Source of the DNA: Burkholderia aenigmatica
GTDB lineage: Bacteria; Pseudomonadota; Gammaproteobacteria; Burkholderiales; Burkholderiaceae
Length of the DNA: 64,000 bases
Direction: 5' to 3'
Assembly (NCBI RefSeq): GCF_902499175.1
Contig: NZ_CABVQC010000011.1
Span: 89,600 to 153,599 of the forward strand
The notes under the pieces: model-generated
Databases searched by the model: none
What the model saw: only the letters and a program-made list of their open reading frames with translations
What the model was told of the DNA's origin: nothing
Shown: positions 27,300 through 36,654 of the stretch, in pieces
How positions within the stretch are numbered: the first letter of the stretch is position 1
Layout of the letters: every line of letters starts with the position of its first letter
Translations under genes and position numbers: made by a program

Positions 27300-28220
27300 G
27301 TGAGCCGAAACGCCATTCAGTGGACCGGGGTTTTCCCGGCCGTCAGCACCCAGTTCAAGCCGGACTTTTCCCTCGACATCGACGCCACGCACCGCGTGGT
27401 CAAGAACCTGGTGAACGACGGCGTGTCGGGCCTCGTGGTCTGCGGCACGGTCGGCGAAAACACGTCGCTGTCCACGAGCGAGAAGCTCCAGGTGATCGAG
27501 GCCGCACGCGACGCAGCCGGCGGCAAGATCCCGGTGATCGCCGGCATCGCCGAATTCACCACCGAATTCGCACGCAACACCGTGCGTGAAGCCCAGCGCG
27601 TCGGCGTCGACGGCGTGATGGTGATGCCCGCGCTGGTCTACTCGGCGAAGCCGCATGAAACCGCCGCGCACTTCCGCGCGGTCGCGACGAGCACCGACCT
27701 GCCGGTGATGGTCTACAACAACCCGCCGATCTACAAGAACGACGTGACGCCCGACGTGCTGATCGCGCTGCAGGATTGCGAGAACATCGTCTGCTTCAAG
27801 GATTCGTCGGGTGATACGCGTCGCTTCATCGACTTGCGCAACGCGGTCGGCGATCGCTTCGTGCTGTTCGCGGGCCTCGACGACGTCGTGGTCGAGAGCA
27901 TTGCCGTCGGTGCCGAAGGCTGGGTGTCGGGCATGTCGAACGCGTTCCCGAAGGAAGGCGAGACGCTGTTCCGCCTCGCGAAGCAGAAGCGTTTCGACGA
28001 AGCGCTCGCGCTGTATCGCTGGTTCATGCCGCTGCTGCACCTCGACGCACGCCCCGACCTCGTGCAGTGCATCAAGCTGTGCGAAGAGCTGGTCGGCCGC
28101 GGCAGCGCAATCACGCGTCCGCCGCGCCTCGCGCTGCAGGGCGACACGCTCGCGGAAGTGAAGGCCATCGTCGCGAAGGCGCTCGAAACGCGCCCGGCGC
28201 TGCCCGACGTCGGTCTCTGA
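27300..28220 (+). CDS. 1-pyrroline-4-hydroxy-2-carboxylate deaminase (DapA family)
   Basis: Lyase of the dihydrodipicolinate synthase fold that deaminates and dehydrates the dehydrogenase product to 2-oxoglutarate semialdehyde. 306 residues. The Schiff-base lysine is Lys167 (NIVCFKDSSGD) and the helper tyrosine Tyr139 (PVMVYNNPP). GTVGENTSLS replaces the GTTGE motif of true DapA. The start is a GTG at 27300, with AGGAG 7 bases upstream. The neighbouring epimerase, dehydrogenase and semialdehyde dehydrogenase genes make this assignment much more likely than lysine synthesis or a sugar-acid aldolase. Confidence 0.88.
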   Translation: MSRNAIQWTGVFPAVSTQFKPDFSLDIDATHRVVKNLVNDGVSGLVVCGTVGENTSLSTSEKLQVIEAARDAAGGKIPVIAGIAEFTTEFARNTVREAQRVGVDGVMVMPALVYSAKPHETAAHFRAVATSTDLPVMVYNNPPIYKNDVTPDVLIALQDCENIVCFKDSSGDTRRFIDLRNAVGDRFVLFAGLDDVVVESIAVGAEGWVSGMSNAFPKEGETLFRLAKQKRFDEALALYRWFMPLLHLDARPDLVQCIKLCEELVGRGSAITRPPRLALQGDTLAEVKAIVAKALETRPALPDVGL

Positions 28221-28452
28221 TCGACTCCCCCTGCGGCGGTGCGCGGGCTTTCCGCCTGCGCGCCGCCGTCTCCGGTCCGGCATGGCCCGCGGGCCCGTTC
28301 GCACCGGCGCCAGCCCGCGCCGCGCATGAACGCCCCGCAGCCCGCCCCGGTCGTTCGAACCGGGCGATGCCGGCCGGCAGGCAGGCGCCGCTGCTCCGTC
28401 GGAGCGCGGCGCACCTCAAGCCGGTGCCGATATTCCCCTAGGAGACAAGCCC

Positions 28453-30078
28453 ATGCCAGGCCAAGGCAACGCTCAACCGTCTGTCCCGCTTTCCCGTTCC
28501 GCGCACCCCGACGCGGGTCACGGCAAGTTCAAGAAACAGCTGTCGCTGACCGATCTCACGTTCATCGGTCTCGGCGCCATTTTCGGTTCGGGGTGGCTGT
28601 TCGCCGCGAGTCACGTTTCGACGATCGCGGGCCCGGCCGGCATCTTCTCGTGGCTGCTCGGCGGCTTCGCGGTGCTGCTGCTCGGCATCGTCTACTGCGA
28701 ACTCGGCGCCGCGCTGCCGCGCGCGGGCGGCGTGGTCCGCTACCCGGTGTTCTCGCACGGCCCGCTGCTCGGCTACCTGATGGGCTTCATCACGCTGATC
28801 GCCTTTTCGAGCCTGATCGCGATCGAAGTCGTCGCCGCGCGCCAGTATGCGGCCGCGTGGTTTCCCGGCCTGACCGTCGAAGGATCGAGCGACCCGACCA
28901 CGCTCGGCTGGCTCGTGCAGGCCGCGCTGCTCTGCTTCTTCTTTTACCTGAACTATTCGAGCGTGAAGACGTTCGCGAAGGCGAACAACATCATCAGCAT
29001 CTTCAAGTTCATCGTGCCGCTGTCGGTGATCGCGGTGCTGTTCACGTTCTTCAAACCCGCGAACCTGACCCTGCACGGCTTCGCGCCGTTCGGCATGCCG
29101 GGCATCGAGATGGCGGTGTCGGCGGGCGGCATCATCTTCGCGTATCTCGGGCTCACGCCGATCGTGTCGGTCGCGAGCGAAGTACGCAATCCGCAGCGCA
29201 CGATCCCGATCGCGCTGATCCTGTCGATCCTGCTGTCGACGCTGATCTACGTGCTGCTGCAACTCGCGTTCATCGGTAGCATCCCGACGGCCATGCTCGC
29301 CGCCGGCTGGCACGACGTGAGCAAGGCGTTCTCGCTGCCGTACCGCGACATCGCGCTGGCGCTCGGCGTCGGCTGGCTCGCGGTGATGGTCGTCGCCGAC
29401 GCGATGATCTCGCCGAGCGGCTGCGGCAACATCTACATGAACGCGACGCCGCGCGTCGTCTACGGCTGGGCGAAGACGGGCACCTTCTTCAAGGTGTTCA
29501 CGCGCGTCGACGAAGCGTCGGGCATCCCGCGCGCGGGCCTGTGGCTCACGTTCGGCCTCTCGATCTTCTGGACGCTGCCGTTCCCGTCGTGGGAAGCGCT
29601 GATCAACATCGTGTCGGCCGCGCTGGTGCTCAGCTACGCGGTCGCGCCGGTGTCGGTCGCCGCGCTACGCCGCACCGCGCCCGACCTGCCGCGGCCGTTC
29701 CGCGCGGTCGCGTTCGGCGTCACCGGCCCCGCGTCGTTCGTGATCGCCGCGCTGATCGTCTACTGGTCGGGCTGGAGCACGGTGTCCTGGCTGCTCGGCC
29801 TGCAGATCGTGATGTTCGTGATCTATCTCGCGTGCCGCCGCTGGGTGCCGACCGCCCACCTGAGCCTCGCCGAACAAGTGCGCTCGTCCGCGTGGCTGAT
29901 CGCGTTCTATGCCGCGATGATCGTGCTGTCGTATCTCGGCGGCTTCGGCGGCACCGGCCAGCTTGCGCATCCGTACGACACGGTCGTCGTCGCGGCCGTC
30001 GCGCTCGTCATCTACTACTGGGGTGCGAATACCGGCGTGCGCGCCGACAAGCTGCAACTCGACGACGACGAGGACTGA
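28453..30078 (+). CDS. APC-family amino-acid permease, probable hydroxyproline transporter
   Basis: 541-residue, about twelve-segment permease of the amino acid-polyamine-organocation superfamily. The first membrane segment carries FIGLGAIFGSGWLFA, the family's substrate-site glycine motif. The cytoplasmic N-terminus is about 35 residues and the C-terminus ends acidic (LDDDED). TAGGAG precedes the ATG at 28453. It lies between the deaminase and semialdehyde dehydrogenase genes, so hydroxyproline or proline is the likely substrate. The 232-bp gap after the deaminase gene is G+C-rich and shows no clear signal. Confidence 0.82.
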   Translation: MPGQGNAQPSVPLSRSAHPDAGHGKFKKQLSLTDLTFIGLGAIFGSGWLFAASHVSTIAGPAGIFSWLLGGFAVLLLGIVYCELGAALPRAGGVVRYPVFSHGPLLGYLMGFITLIAFSSLIAIEVVAARQYAAAWFPGLTVEGSSDPTTLGWLVQAALLCFFFYLNYSSVKTFAKANNIISIFKFIVPLSVIAVLFTFFKPANLTLHGFAPFGMPGIEMAVSAGGIIFAYLGLTPIVSVASEVRNPQRTIPIALILSILLSTLIYVLLQLAFIGSIPTAMLAAGWHDVSKAFSLPYRDIALALGVGWLAVMVVADAMISPSGCGNIYMNATPRVVYGWAKTGTFFKVFTRVDEASGIPRAGLWLTFGLSIFWTLPFPSWEALINIVSAALVLSYAVAPVSVAALRRTAPDLPRPFRAVAFGVTGPASFVIAALIVYWSGWSTVSWLLGLQIVMFVIYLACRRWVPTAHLSLAEQVRSSAWLIAFYAAMIVLSYLGGFGGTGQLAHPYDTVVVAAVALVIYYWGANTGVRADKLQLDDDED

Positions 30079-30108
30079 CGCATCCGCGCCCTTTCCCATG
30101 ATCCCTTC

Positions 30109-30138
30109 GGCCGGGCGCCCTACGCCCGGCCCCTGCTT
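30109..30138 (+). terminator. Intra-operon hairpin after the permease gene
   Basis: A 9-bp perfect stem GGCCGGGCG/CGCCCGGCC with a 5-base loop (30109-30131), followed by CCTGCTTTTT. It lies between the permease and aldehyde dehydrogenase genes and may cause partial termination. The dehydrogenase ribosome site (CCGAGGAAA) follows directly. Confidence 0.5.
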
Positions 30139-30153
30139 TTTCCGAGGAAAACC

Positions 30154-31737
30154 ATGCAACTCACAGGTCAGCTCCTGATCGGCCAGTCCGCCGTTGCCGG
30201 ACAGAACGGCACCCTTCACGCGATCGCCGCCGCAACCGGCGAACGGCTCGAACCCGCCTTCGGCGGCGCGAGCCTGCACGACCTGGAGACGGCCTGCGCG
30301 CTCGCCGACGACGCATTCGACACGTATCGCGAAACGTCGCTCGAAGCCCGCGCCGCGTTTCTCGACGCGATCGGCCGCCACATCATGGCGCTCGGCGACG
30401 CCCTGATCGAGCGCTGCGTCATCGAAACGGGCCTGCCGCGCGCCCGTATCGAAGGCGAGCGCGGCCGCACGGTCGGCCAGCTCGCGCTGTTCGCGTCGCT
30501 CGTGCGCGACGGCGGCTTTCTCGACGCGCGGATCGATCCTGCGCGCCCCGAGCGCAAGCCGCTGCCGCGCGTCGACCTGCGCCTGCGCAATGTCGCGGTC
30601 GGGCCCGTCGCCGTGTTCGGCGCGTCGAACTTCCCGCTCGCGTTCTCGGTCGCCGGCGGCGATACGGCTTCGGCGCTCGCGGCCGGCTGCCCGGTGATCG
30701 TCAAGGCGCATTCGGCACACCCGGGCACGTCGGAACTCGTCGGCCGCGCGATCCAGCAGGCCGCGCGCGAATGCGGGATGCCGGCCGGCGTGTTCTCGCT
30801 GCTGTTCGACGCGTCGCGCGAGATCGGCCAGGCACTCGTCGCCGATCCGCGCATCAAGGCCGTCGGCTTCACCGGCTCGCGCCGTGGCGGCGTCGCGCTG
30901 ATGCACATCGCGGCCGCGCGCCCCGAGCCGATTCCCGTCTATGCGGAAATGAGCTCGATCAATCCGGTACTGCTGTTTCCCGCCGCGCTCGACGCGCGGC
31001 ACGACGCGATCGCCCCGCAGTTCGTTGCATCGCTCACGCTCGGCGCCGGCCAGTTCTGCACGAACCCGGGCCTCGTGCTCGCGGTCGACGGCCCCGCGCT
31101 GCGCGCATTCGAGGAAACGGCCACCACCGCGGTTCGCGCAGCGCCCGCGCAAACCATGCTGACGCCGCACATCCACGCCAGCTACGAACAGGGCGTCGCG
31201 ACGCTGCGCGATCACGCGGCCGTCGAGCTGCTCGCACAAGGCGCCGAAGGCAACCGCCTGCAGGCCCGCGCGGCACTGCTCGCAACCTCGGCCGACGCTT
31301 TCATCGCGCATCCCGAGTTGCGCGACGAAGTGTTCGGCCCCGCGTCGCTGATCGTGCGTTGCCCGGACGCCGACACGCTGCATCGCGTGCTGAAGTCGCT
31401 CGAAGGCCAGCTGACGATCGCCGCGCATCTCTCCGACGGCGACGCACCGCTGTTCGCCGCGCTGCGACCGATGCTCGAGCGCAAGGCCGGCCGCATTCTC
31501 GTCAACGGCTTCGGCACGGGCGTCGAGGTCGGTCATGCGATGGTGCACGGCGGCCCGTTCCCGGCCACCTCCGACACGCGCACGACGTCGGTCGGCGCGC
31601 GCGCGATCGAACGCTTCCTGCGCCCCGTGTCGTATCAGGACCTGCCGGACGCGCTGCAGCCGGACGCGATCCGCAACGGCAATCCGCTGAACGTGCCGCA
31701 ACGCATCGACGGCGTGCCCGCGCCGCGGGAGGCGTGA
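30154..31737 (+). CDS. 2-oxoglutarate semialdehyde dehydrogenase (NADP+, ALDH family)
   Basis: Oxidises 2,5-dioxopentanoate to 2-oxoglutarate, the last step of hydroxyproline breakdown. 527 residues, the length of the KGSADH type and longer than ordinary aldehyde dehydrogenases. The nucleotide site includes [32 protein letters not shown]; the catalytic cysteine is Cys302 ([11 protein letters not shown]) and the general base Glu265 ([10 protein letters not shown]). The start at 30154 follows GAGGAAA. It ends one base before the next gene, which starts at 31739. Confidence 0.9.
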   Translation: MQLTGQLLIGQSAVAGQNGTLHAIAAATGERLEPAFGGASLHDLETACALADDAFDTYRETSLEARAAFLDAIGRHIMALGDALIERCVIETGLPRARIEGERGRTVGQLALFASLVRDGGFLDARIDPARPERKPLPRVDLRLRNVAVGPVAVFGASNFPLAFSVAGGDTASALAAGCPVIVKAHSAHPGTSELVGRAIQQAARECGMPAGVFSLLFDASREIGQALVADPRIKAVGFTGSRRGGVALMHIAAARPEPIPVYAEMSSINPVLLFPAALDARHDAIAPQFVASLTLGAGQFCTNPGLVLAVDGPALRAFEETATTAVRAAPAQTMLTPHIHASYEQGVATLRDHAAVELLAQGAEGNRLQARAALLATSADAFIAHPELRDEVFGPASLIVRCPDADTLHRVLKSLEGQLTIAAHLSDGDAPLFAALRPMLERKAGRILVNGFGTGVEVGHAMVHGGPFPATSDTRTTSVGARAIERFLRPVSYQDLPDALQPDAIRNGNPLNVPQRIDGVPAPREA

Positions 31738-31738
31738 C

Positions 31739-32761
31739 ATGTCCACATCCCCCGACGAAATCGTCCTGTCGCTCGATGAAGTCCACGCGCTCGCGCTGCG
31801 CGTGCTGACGCACAACGGCATGTCCGATGCGCATGCGCGGGCCATCGCCAACGTGATTACCCAGGGCCAGCGCGACGAATGCCATTCGCACGGCGTGTAC
31901 CGGCTGCTCGTCTGCGTGCGTTCGTTGAAGAAGGGCAAGGTCGATCCGCAGGCCGTGCCGACGCTGCGGCGGCTGTCGTCGTCGATCGTCGCGGTCGACG
32001 CGCATCGCGGCTTCTCGCTGCTGAGCTTCGAAACGGGCCTGCCCGTGCTCGTCGAGATGGCGAAGCAGCACGGCATCGCCGCGATGACGATCAACCACTG
32101 CTACCACTTCTCCGCGCTGTGGCCCGAGGTCGAGGCGATCGCGGCCGAAGGGCTGGTCGGCATCGCGATGAACCCGAGCCACAGCTGGGTCGCGCCGGAA
32201 GGCGGCAAGGAACCGGTGTTCGGCACCAACCCGATCGCGTTTGCGTGGCCGCGGCCGGGCGGCGTGCCGTTCGTGTTCGATTTCGCGACGAGCGCGATCG
32301 CGCGCGGCGACATCGAGCTGCACGCGAAGCAAGGCAAGGCGATTCCGCCAGAATGGGCGATCGACGCCGACGGCCGGCCCACCACCGACCCGAAGGCCGC
32401 GCTGCAGGGCGCGATGCGCACGTTCGGCGGCCACAAGGGTTCGGCGCTCGCGGCAATGGTCGAACTGCTCGGCGGTGCGCTGATCGGCGACATGACGAGC
32501 CGCGAGTCGATGGACTTCGACGAAGGCGTCGGCGCGACGCCGTGCCACGGCGAACTCGTGGTCGCGTTCGACCCGAAGGTGTTCCTCGGCGATGACCTCG
32601 ACACGGGGCTCGCGCGCGGCGAACGGATGTTCGAGTCGATCGTCGCGCAGGGCGCGCGGCTGCCGTCGCAACGACGCTTCGACGCCCGCGCGCGCAGCAT
32701 CGCGAACGGCGTGCGGATTCCGAAGCCGCTGTACGACGAGATCCTGACGCTGCTCGACTGA
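31739..32761 (+). CDS. Ldh-family oxidoreductase, probable 1-pyrroline-2-carboxylate reductase
   Basis: 340-residue NAD(P)-dependent dehydrogenase of the malate/L-lactate dehydrogenase type-2 (DpkA/MDH2) family. Family pieces: [11 protein letters not shown] with the catalytic histidine, [24 protein letters not shown] and [16 protein letters not shown] lies 5 bases before the ATG. Close relatives reduce delta1-pyrroline- or piperideine-2-carboxylate to proline or pipecolate. In this operon it may take up pyrroline-2-carboxylate made from 3-hydroxyproline or from D-proline; an L-lactate- or malate-type activity cannot be excluded. Confidence 0.8.
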   Translation: MSTSPDEIVLSLDEVHALALRVLTHNGMSDAHARAIANVITQGQRDECHSHGVYRLLVCVRSLKKGKVDPQAVPTLRRLSSSIVAVDAHRGFSLLSFETGLPVLVEMAKQHGIAAMTINHCYHFSALWPEVEAIAAEGLVGIAMNPSHSWVAPEGGKEPVFGTNPIAFAWPRPGGVPFVFDFATSAIARGDIELHAKQGKAIPPEWAIDADGRPTTDPKAALQGAMRTFGGHKGSALAAMVELLGGALIGDMTSRESMDFDEGVGATPCHGELVVAFDPKVFLGDDLDTGLARGERMFESIVAQGARLPSQRRFDARARSIANGVRIPKPLYDEILTLLD

Positions 32762-32774
32762 TCGCCAGGCGCGG

Positions 32775-32817
32775 GGCCGGATCGCGCATTCATTGGCGTG
32801 CAACGTGCGATCCGGCC
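32775..32817 (+). terminator. Hairpin ending the hydroxyproline operon
   Basis: An 11-bp perfect stem, GGCCGGATCGC (32775-32785) and GCGATCCGGCC (32807-32817), with a 21-base loop, 13 bases after the reductase stop. Only TT follows, so Rho-independent termination is not certain. Confidence 0.5.
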
Positions 32818-33044
32818 TTCTCCCGGGCCGCTCGCACGGGTGTACCGTAACCGCCCGGACGTTCCGCACCGGGCACGCCGCCCGCGCGGGTTGCCGGCCC
32901 CACGAGCGCCACGCCCGCGGCGGCTGTGGGATAATCGTCCGGTTTGCCCAGGGCGCAGCTCAAGAGGTTGTTCGCACGGGCGCGAGAGAGGCCTTTATTC
33001 CCGTGCCTCCACCCTTTTCCCGCGATATTTCTTCAGCAACGACA

Positions 33045-34904
33045 ATGCCCATCTACCGTTCCAAAACCTCCACCGCTGGCCGCAACATGGCAGGTGCGCG
33101 CTCGCTCTGGCGTGCCACCGGCATGAAAGACGACGATTTCTCGAAGCCGATCGTCGCGGTCGTCAACTCGTTCACCCAGTTCGTACCCGGGCACGTGCAC
33201 CTGAAGGATCTCGGCCAGCTCGTCGCGCGCGAGATCGAGGCTGCCGGCGGCGTTGCGAAGGAATTCAACACGATCGCGGTCGACGACGGCATCGCGATGG
33301 GCCACGACGGCATGCTGTATTCGCTGCCGAGCCGCGACATCATCGCCGACTCGGTCGAATACATGGTGAACGCGCACTGCGCGGACGCAATGGTGTGCAT
33401 CTCGAACTGCGACAAGATCACGCCCGGGATGCTGATGGCCGCGATGCGCCTCAACATCCCGGTGATCTTCGTGTCGGGCGGCCCGATGGAAGCGGGCAAG
33501 ACGCGCCTCGCGAACCCGGTCACCAAGGCGATCGAAGTGAAGAAGCTCGACCTCGTCGACGCGATGGTGATCGCGGTCGACCCGTCGTATTCCGACGCCG
33601 AAGTCGCCGAAGTCGAGCGCTCGGCCTGCCCGACCTGCGGTTCGTGCTCGGGCATGTTCACCGCGAACTCGATGAACTGCCTGACCGAAGCGCTCGGCCT
33701 GTCGCTGCCCGGCAACGGCACGGTGGTGGCCACGCACGCCGATCGCGAGCAACTGTTCAAGCGCGCCGGCCGCCGCATCGTCGAACTGGCCCGCCAGTAC
33801 TACGAGCAGGACGACGAACGCGTGCTGCCGCGCTCGGTGGGCTTCAAGGCGTTCGAGAACGCGATGACGCTCGACATCGCGATGGGCGGTTCGACCAACA
33901 CGATCCTGCACCTGCTGGCGATCGCGCAGGAAGCCGGCATCGACTTCACGATGACGGACATCGACCGCCTGTCGCGCGTCGTGCCGCAGCTGTGCAAGGT
34001 CGCGCCGAACACGAACAAGTACCACATCGAGGACGTGCACCGCGCAGGCGGCATCATGGCGATCCTCGGTGAGCTCGAGCGCGCCGGCAAGCTGCACACC
34101 GACGTGCCGACCGTGCACGCGCCGTCGCTGAAGGATGCGCTCGACCAGTGGGATATCGTCCGCACGCAGGACGAAGCGGTCCGCACGTTCTACCTGGCCG
34201 GCCCGGCCGGCGTCCCGACGCAGGTCGCGTTCAGCCAGGACACGCGCTGGCCGAGCCTCGACGTCGATCGCGCCGAAGGCTGCATCCGCTCGTACGAGCA
34301 TGCGTTCTCGAAGGAAGGCGGCCTCGCCGTGCTGACGGGCAACATCGCGGTCGACGGCTGCGTGGTGAAGACGGCTGGCGTCGACGAAAGCATCCTCGTG
34401 TTCGAAGGCACGGCGCACGTGACCGAATCGCAGGATGAAGCGGTCGAAAACATCCTGAACGACAAGGTCAAGGCCGGCGACGTGGTGATCGTGCGCTACG
34501 AAGGCCCGAAGGGCGGCCCCGGCATGCAGGAAATGCTCTACCCGACCAGCTACATCAAGTCGAAGGGGCTCGGCAAGGCATGCGCGCTGCTGACGGACGG
34601 CCGTTTCTCGGGCGGTACGTCGGGCCTGTCGATTGGCCACTGCTCGCCGGAAGCGGCAGCGGGTGGTGCGATCGGCCTCGTGCGCGACGGCGACAAGATC
34701 CGCATCGACATCCCGAACCGCACGATCGACGTGCTGGTGTCGGACGAGGAACTGGCGCGCCGCCGCGAAGAGCAGAACGCGAAGGGCTGGAAGCCGGCGC
34801 AGCCGCGTCCGCGCAAGGTGTCCGCTGCGCTGAAAGCCTACGCGAAGCTGGTCATGTCGGCCGACAAGGGTGCCGTGCGTGACCTGTCGCTGCTCGACGA
34901 CTGA
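33045..34904 (+). CDS. ilvD: Dihydroxy-acid dehydratase (branched-chain amino acid synthesis)
   Basis: Iron-sulfur dehydratase making 2-oxoisovalerate and 2-oxo-3-methylvalerate, precursors of valine and isoleucine. 619 residues from [17 protein letters not shown], as in E. coli IlvD (616). Signatures are present: [12 protein letters not shown] and [18 protein letters not shown], with cluster-ligand cysteines, and the C-terminal [15 protein letters not shown]. The start at 33045 has no good ribosome site; a longer frame to 32793 adds no conserved residues. The gene stands alone, with a promoter-like GATAAT at 32930-32935 and a terminator at 34986-35011. Confidence 0.95.
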   Translation: MPIYRSKTSTAGRNMAGARSLWRATGMKDDDFSKPIVAVVNSFTQFVPGHVHLKDLGQLVAREIEAAGGVAKEFNTIAVDDGIAMGHDGMLYSLPSRDIIADSVEYMVNAHCADAMVCISNCDKITPGMLMAAMRLNIPVIFVSGGPMEAGKTRLANPVTKAIEVKKLDLVDAMVIAVDPSYSDAEVAEVERSACPTCGSCSGMFTANSMNCLTEALGLSLPGNGTVVATHADREQLFKRAGRRIVELARQYYEQDDERVLPRSVGFKAFENAMTLDIAMGGSTNTILHLLAIAQEAGIDFTMTDIDRLSRVVPQLCKVAPNTNKYHIEDVHRAGGIMAILGELERAGKLHTDVPTVHAPSLKDALDQWDIVRTQDEAVRTFYLAGPAGVPTQVAFSQDTRWPSLDVDRAEGCIRSYEHAFSKEGGLAVLTGNIAVDGCVVKTAGVDESILVFEGTAHVTESQDEAVENILNDKVKAGDVVIVRYEGPKGGPGMQEMLYPTSYIKSKGLGKACALLTDGRFSGGTSGLSIGHCSPEAAAGGAIGLVRDGDKIRIDIPNRTIDVLVSDEELARRREEQNAKGWKPAQPRPRKVSAALKAYAKLVMSADKGAVRDLSLLDD

Positions 34905-34985
34905 CAGGGGTAGCACGGCCGGCTGCTTGTAACACGTAGCCGGTCAGGCCGCGGGCCGTACGACCGCCCGCTTGCCCGACCCAGA

Positions 34986-35011
34986 AGCCGCTCTCCGGAG
35001 CGGCTTTTTTT
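34986..35011 (+). terminator. Rho-independent terminator of ilvD
   Basis: An 8-bp perfect stem AGCCGCTC/GAGCGGCT with a TCCG loop, followed by a run of seven T. It lies 81 bases after the ilvD stop. Confidence 0.9.
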
Positions 35012-35042
35012 CGTTCTGCTTCGGCAGAAAGCGCCGGCAACG

Positions 35043-35885
35043 TCAGTGACGGAATTCTTCCGGGCCGCCGCCGCCGCCTCCGCCGCCACCGCCCCCACCG
35101 TGGCTTCCGCCTCCGTTCCCGCCGCCTTGCGGCCGCGCGCCGCCGTAACCACCGCCACCACCACCCGGGTGCACCGGTGCCGGCATCGAACGGCCCTCAC
35201 CTCCCGGCGCGGGCGGCGGACGCATGACAGCGGCCGGTGGCGGACGCATGACGGCGGCCGGCGGCGGCGCTGCCGGTCGTTCACGGACGGCAGCACCCGG
35301 CATCGGCGCAGGTGCAGCCGGTGGCGGCGTGCGGATCGCGCCATTCCAGCCGCCACGCGCAGCCGACGGCCGTGTGTCATGCACGGGCGGCGGACCGCCC
35401 GGTGCGACCTGCACCGCGCCGCCCGGTTGCGGGCGTCCCTGTCCCGGCGGTACGCCGCCCGGGCCGAGCCGCGGTTCCGCGCGGTGTTCCCACCGATCGC
35501 GGTCATGGAACCACGGCCGGTGACGGTAGTAGCGATCCCAGTACGCGCCGATCGCGAACCCCGTGATCGGCACGCCGATGATCGCGCCATATTCGAGCAG
35601 CGGCGCGTAACCGCCCTGGTACGGATAGTCGATCAGTTGCGCGTCGATCCAGCCGCGCACGCCCGGCAGCGCGACGTCGCACCACGAGTAGTCGCTCAGG
35701 CAGCCGAACACGTCCAGCGCGGTGCCCGGCGGAATCTGCGCGACGACCGGATAGTCGGGCGCCGGCCCGGCGAACAGTTCGGCCGGCGCGTTCGTGTAGC
35801 CGGTGCTCTGCGCCTGCGCCATGCCCGGCGCGGCCGCGAGGCCAAGCAGGACGACGCACAGACTTCGAACAATCGTGTTCCTCAT
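35043..35885 (-). CDS. Exported SH3-domain protein with Pro- and Gly-rich tail
   Basis: 280-residue predicted periplasmic protein. A signal peptide ends AQAQ near residue 26. Residues about 30-90 form a bacterial SH3 domain (AELFAGPAPDYPVVAQIPPGTALDVFGCLSDYSWCDV in pieces), with a likely disulfide between the two cysteines. A short hydrophobic stretch follows (residues about 97-114). From about 135 the chain is low-complexity: Pro-rich with a doubled AVMRPPPA unit, then a nearly pure Gly tail ending GPEEFRH. GGGAGAG precedes the ATG. It lies 33 bases after a lipoprotein gene on the same strand and probably acts with it in the envelope; function unknown. Confidence 0.75.
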   Translation of the reverse strand: MRNTIVRSLCVVLLGLAAAPGMAQAQSTGYTNAPAELFAGPAPDYPVVAQIPPGTALDVFGCLSDYSWCDVALPGVRGWIDAQLIDYPYQGGYAPLLEYGAIIGVPITGFAIGAYWDRYYRHRPWFHDRDRWEHRAEPRLGPGGVPPGQGRPQPGGAVQVAPGGPPPVHDTRPSAARGGWNGAIRTPPPAAPAPMPGAAVRERPAAPPPAAVMRPPPAAVMRPPPAPGGEGRSMPAPVHPGGGGGGYGGARPQGGGNGGGSHGGGGGGGGGGGGPEEFRH

Positions 35886-35918
35886 GATGCTCTCCCGCGC
35901 GGTGCCGCCGCGCGCCGG

Positions 35919-36356
35919 TCAATGCCGATGCCCGCCCCAGCCGCCACCCCAGTGGCCGCCGCCCCACGGACGATGCCCGTACCCGCCGCGGCCACGCCAG
36001 CCGCCGCCCCAGCCGCCCCAGAAGCCGACCGAGATGGCCGGCGCGCCCCAGCCATACCAGCCCGGGTAATACGCGGGTGCATAGTATGGATAAGGATAGG
36101 GATACGGCGGCGGATAGGCCGGCGCGACGTAGACAGGCGCCGAATCGGCCTCGGGCGGCGCAACCGCCGCCGACGTCGGGCCCGGTGGAGCGGTGCCGGG
36201 CGCAGCCGGCGTGACGGGTAGCTCGCGCTGCGTCAGCGTGGCCGGTGCCGGCGCGTAATACGGAGCATAGCCATACGGGCTCGTGTAATAACAGCCGCCG
36301 AGGGTCAGCGTCGTCAATGCGAATACCGCACACCTCGCGGCAGGAATCGGGGTCAT
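35919..36356 (-). CDS. Lipoprotein with Tyr/Pro- and Trp/Gly/His-rich repeats
   Basis: 145-residue predicted lipoprotein. The signal ends in lipobox LGGC, with Cys22 the modified residue. The mature chain is low-complexity: Tyr/Pro-rich (APAYPPPYPYPYPYY) in the middle and Gly/Trp/His-rich at the end (WGGGHWGGGWGGHRH). GGAG lies 6 bases before the ATG at 36356. It is the first gene of a pair with the SH3-domain protein. Such tails occur in envelope stress or surface proteins of Burkholderia; a metal-binding role for the His-rich end is a guess. Confidence 0.7.
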   Translation of the reverse strand: MTPIPAARCAVFALTTLTLGGCYYTSPYGYAPYYAPAPATLTQRELPVTPAAPGTAPPGPTSAAVAPPEADSAPVYVAPAYPPPYPYPYPYYAPAYYPGWYGWGAPAISVGFWGGWGGGWRGRGGYGHRPWGGGHWGGGWGGHRH

Positions 36357-36654
36357 GTCTTGCTCCGGCAGAATCCACGCGCCGCCGCCGGGCGCGCGCC
36401 TGACTCTAGCTTACGTCCCCTGCAGATTTCCGCTCGGTATGATCGGTTACTTTTTGTTTCCTGTGCCGGACGATCGCGTGGGCATGCCGCGTGCTGGCAG
36501 GTCTGCCGCGCCCGCGTTGAAGTTCGCGCAAATGCCCTCAACTTGAACGATGTCAGGCTGGCCGGCGCGGACAGGGGTTCGCGAGCAACCGGCGGCCCGA
36601 AACCGGCGGACCTCGGCCCGCCCAGACAGGAACGCGGCTCACGCCGCCATCGAC

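Noticed and set aside
28221..28452. Possible small gene or RNA between the deaminase and permease genes.
   Set aside because: The region is very G+C-rich with only weak hairpins; frames here continue into other genes or lack a ribosome site.
32793..33044. In-frame N-terminal extension of ilvD.
   Set aside because: It adds 84 residues rich in Arg and Pro that IlvD proteins do not have; [15 protein letters not shown] at 33045 matches the known N-terminus.
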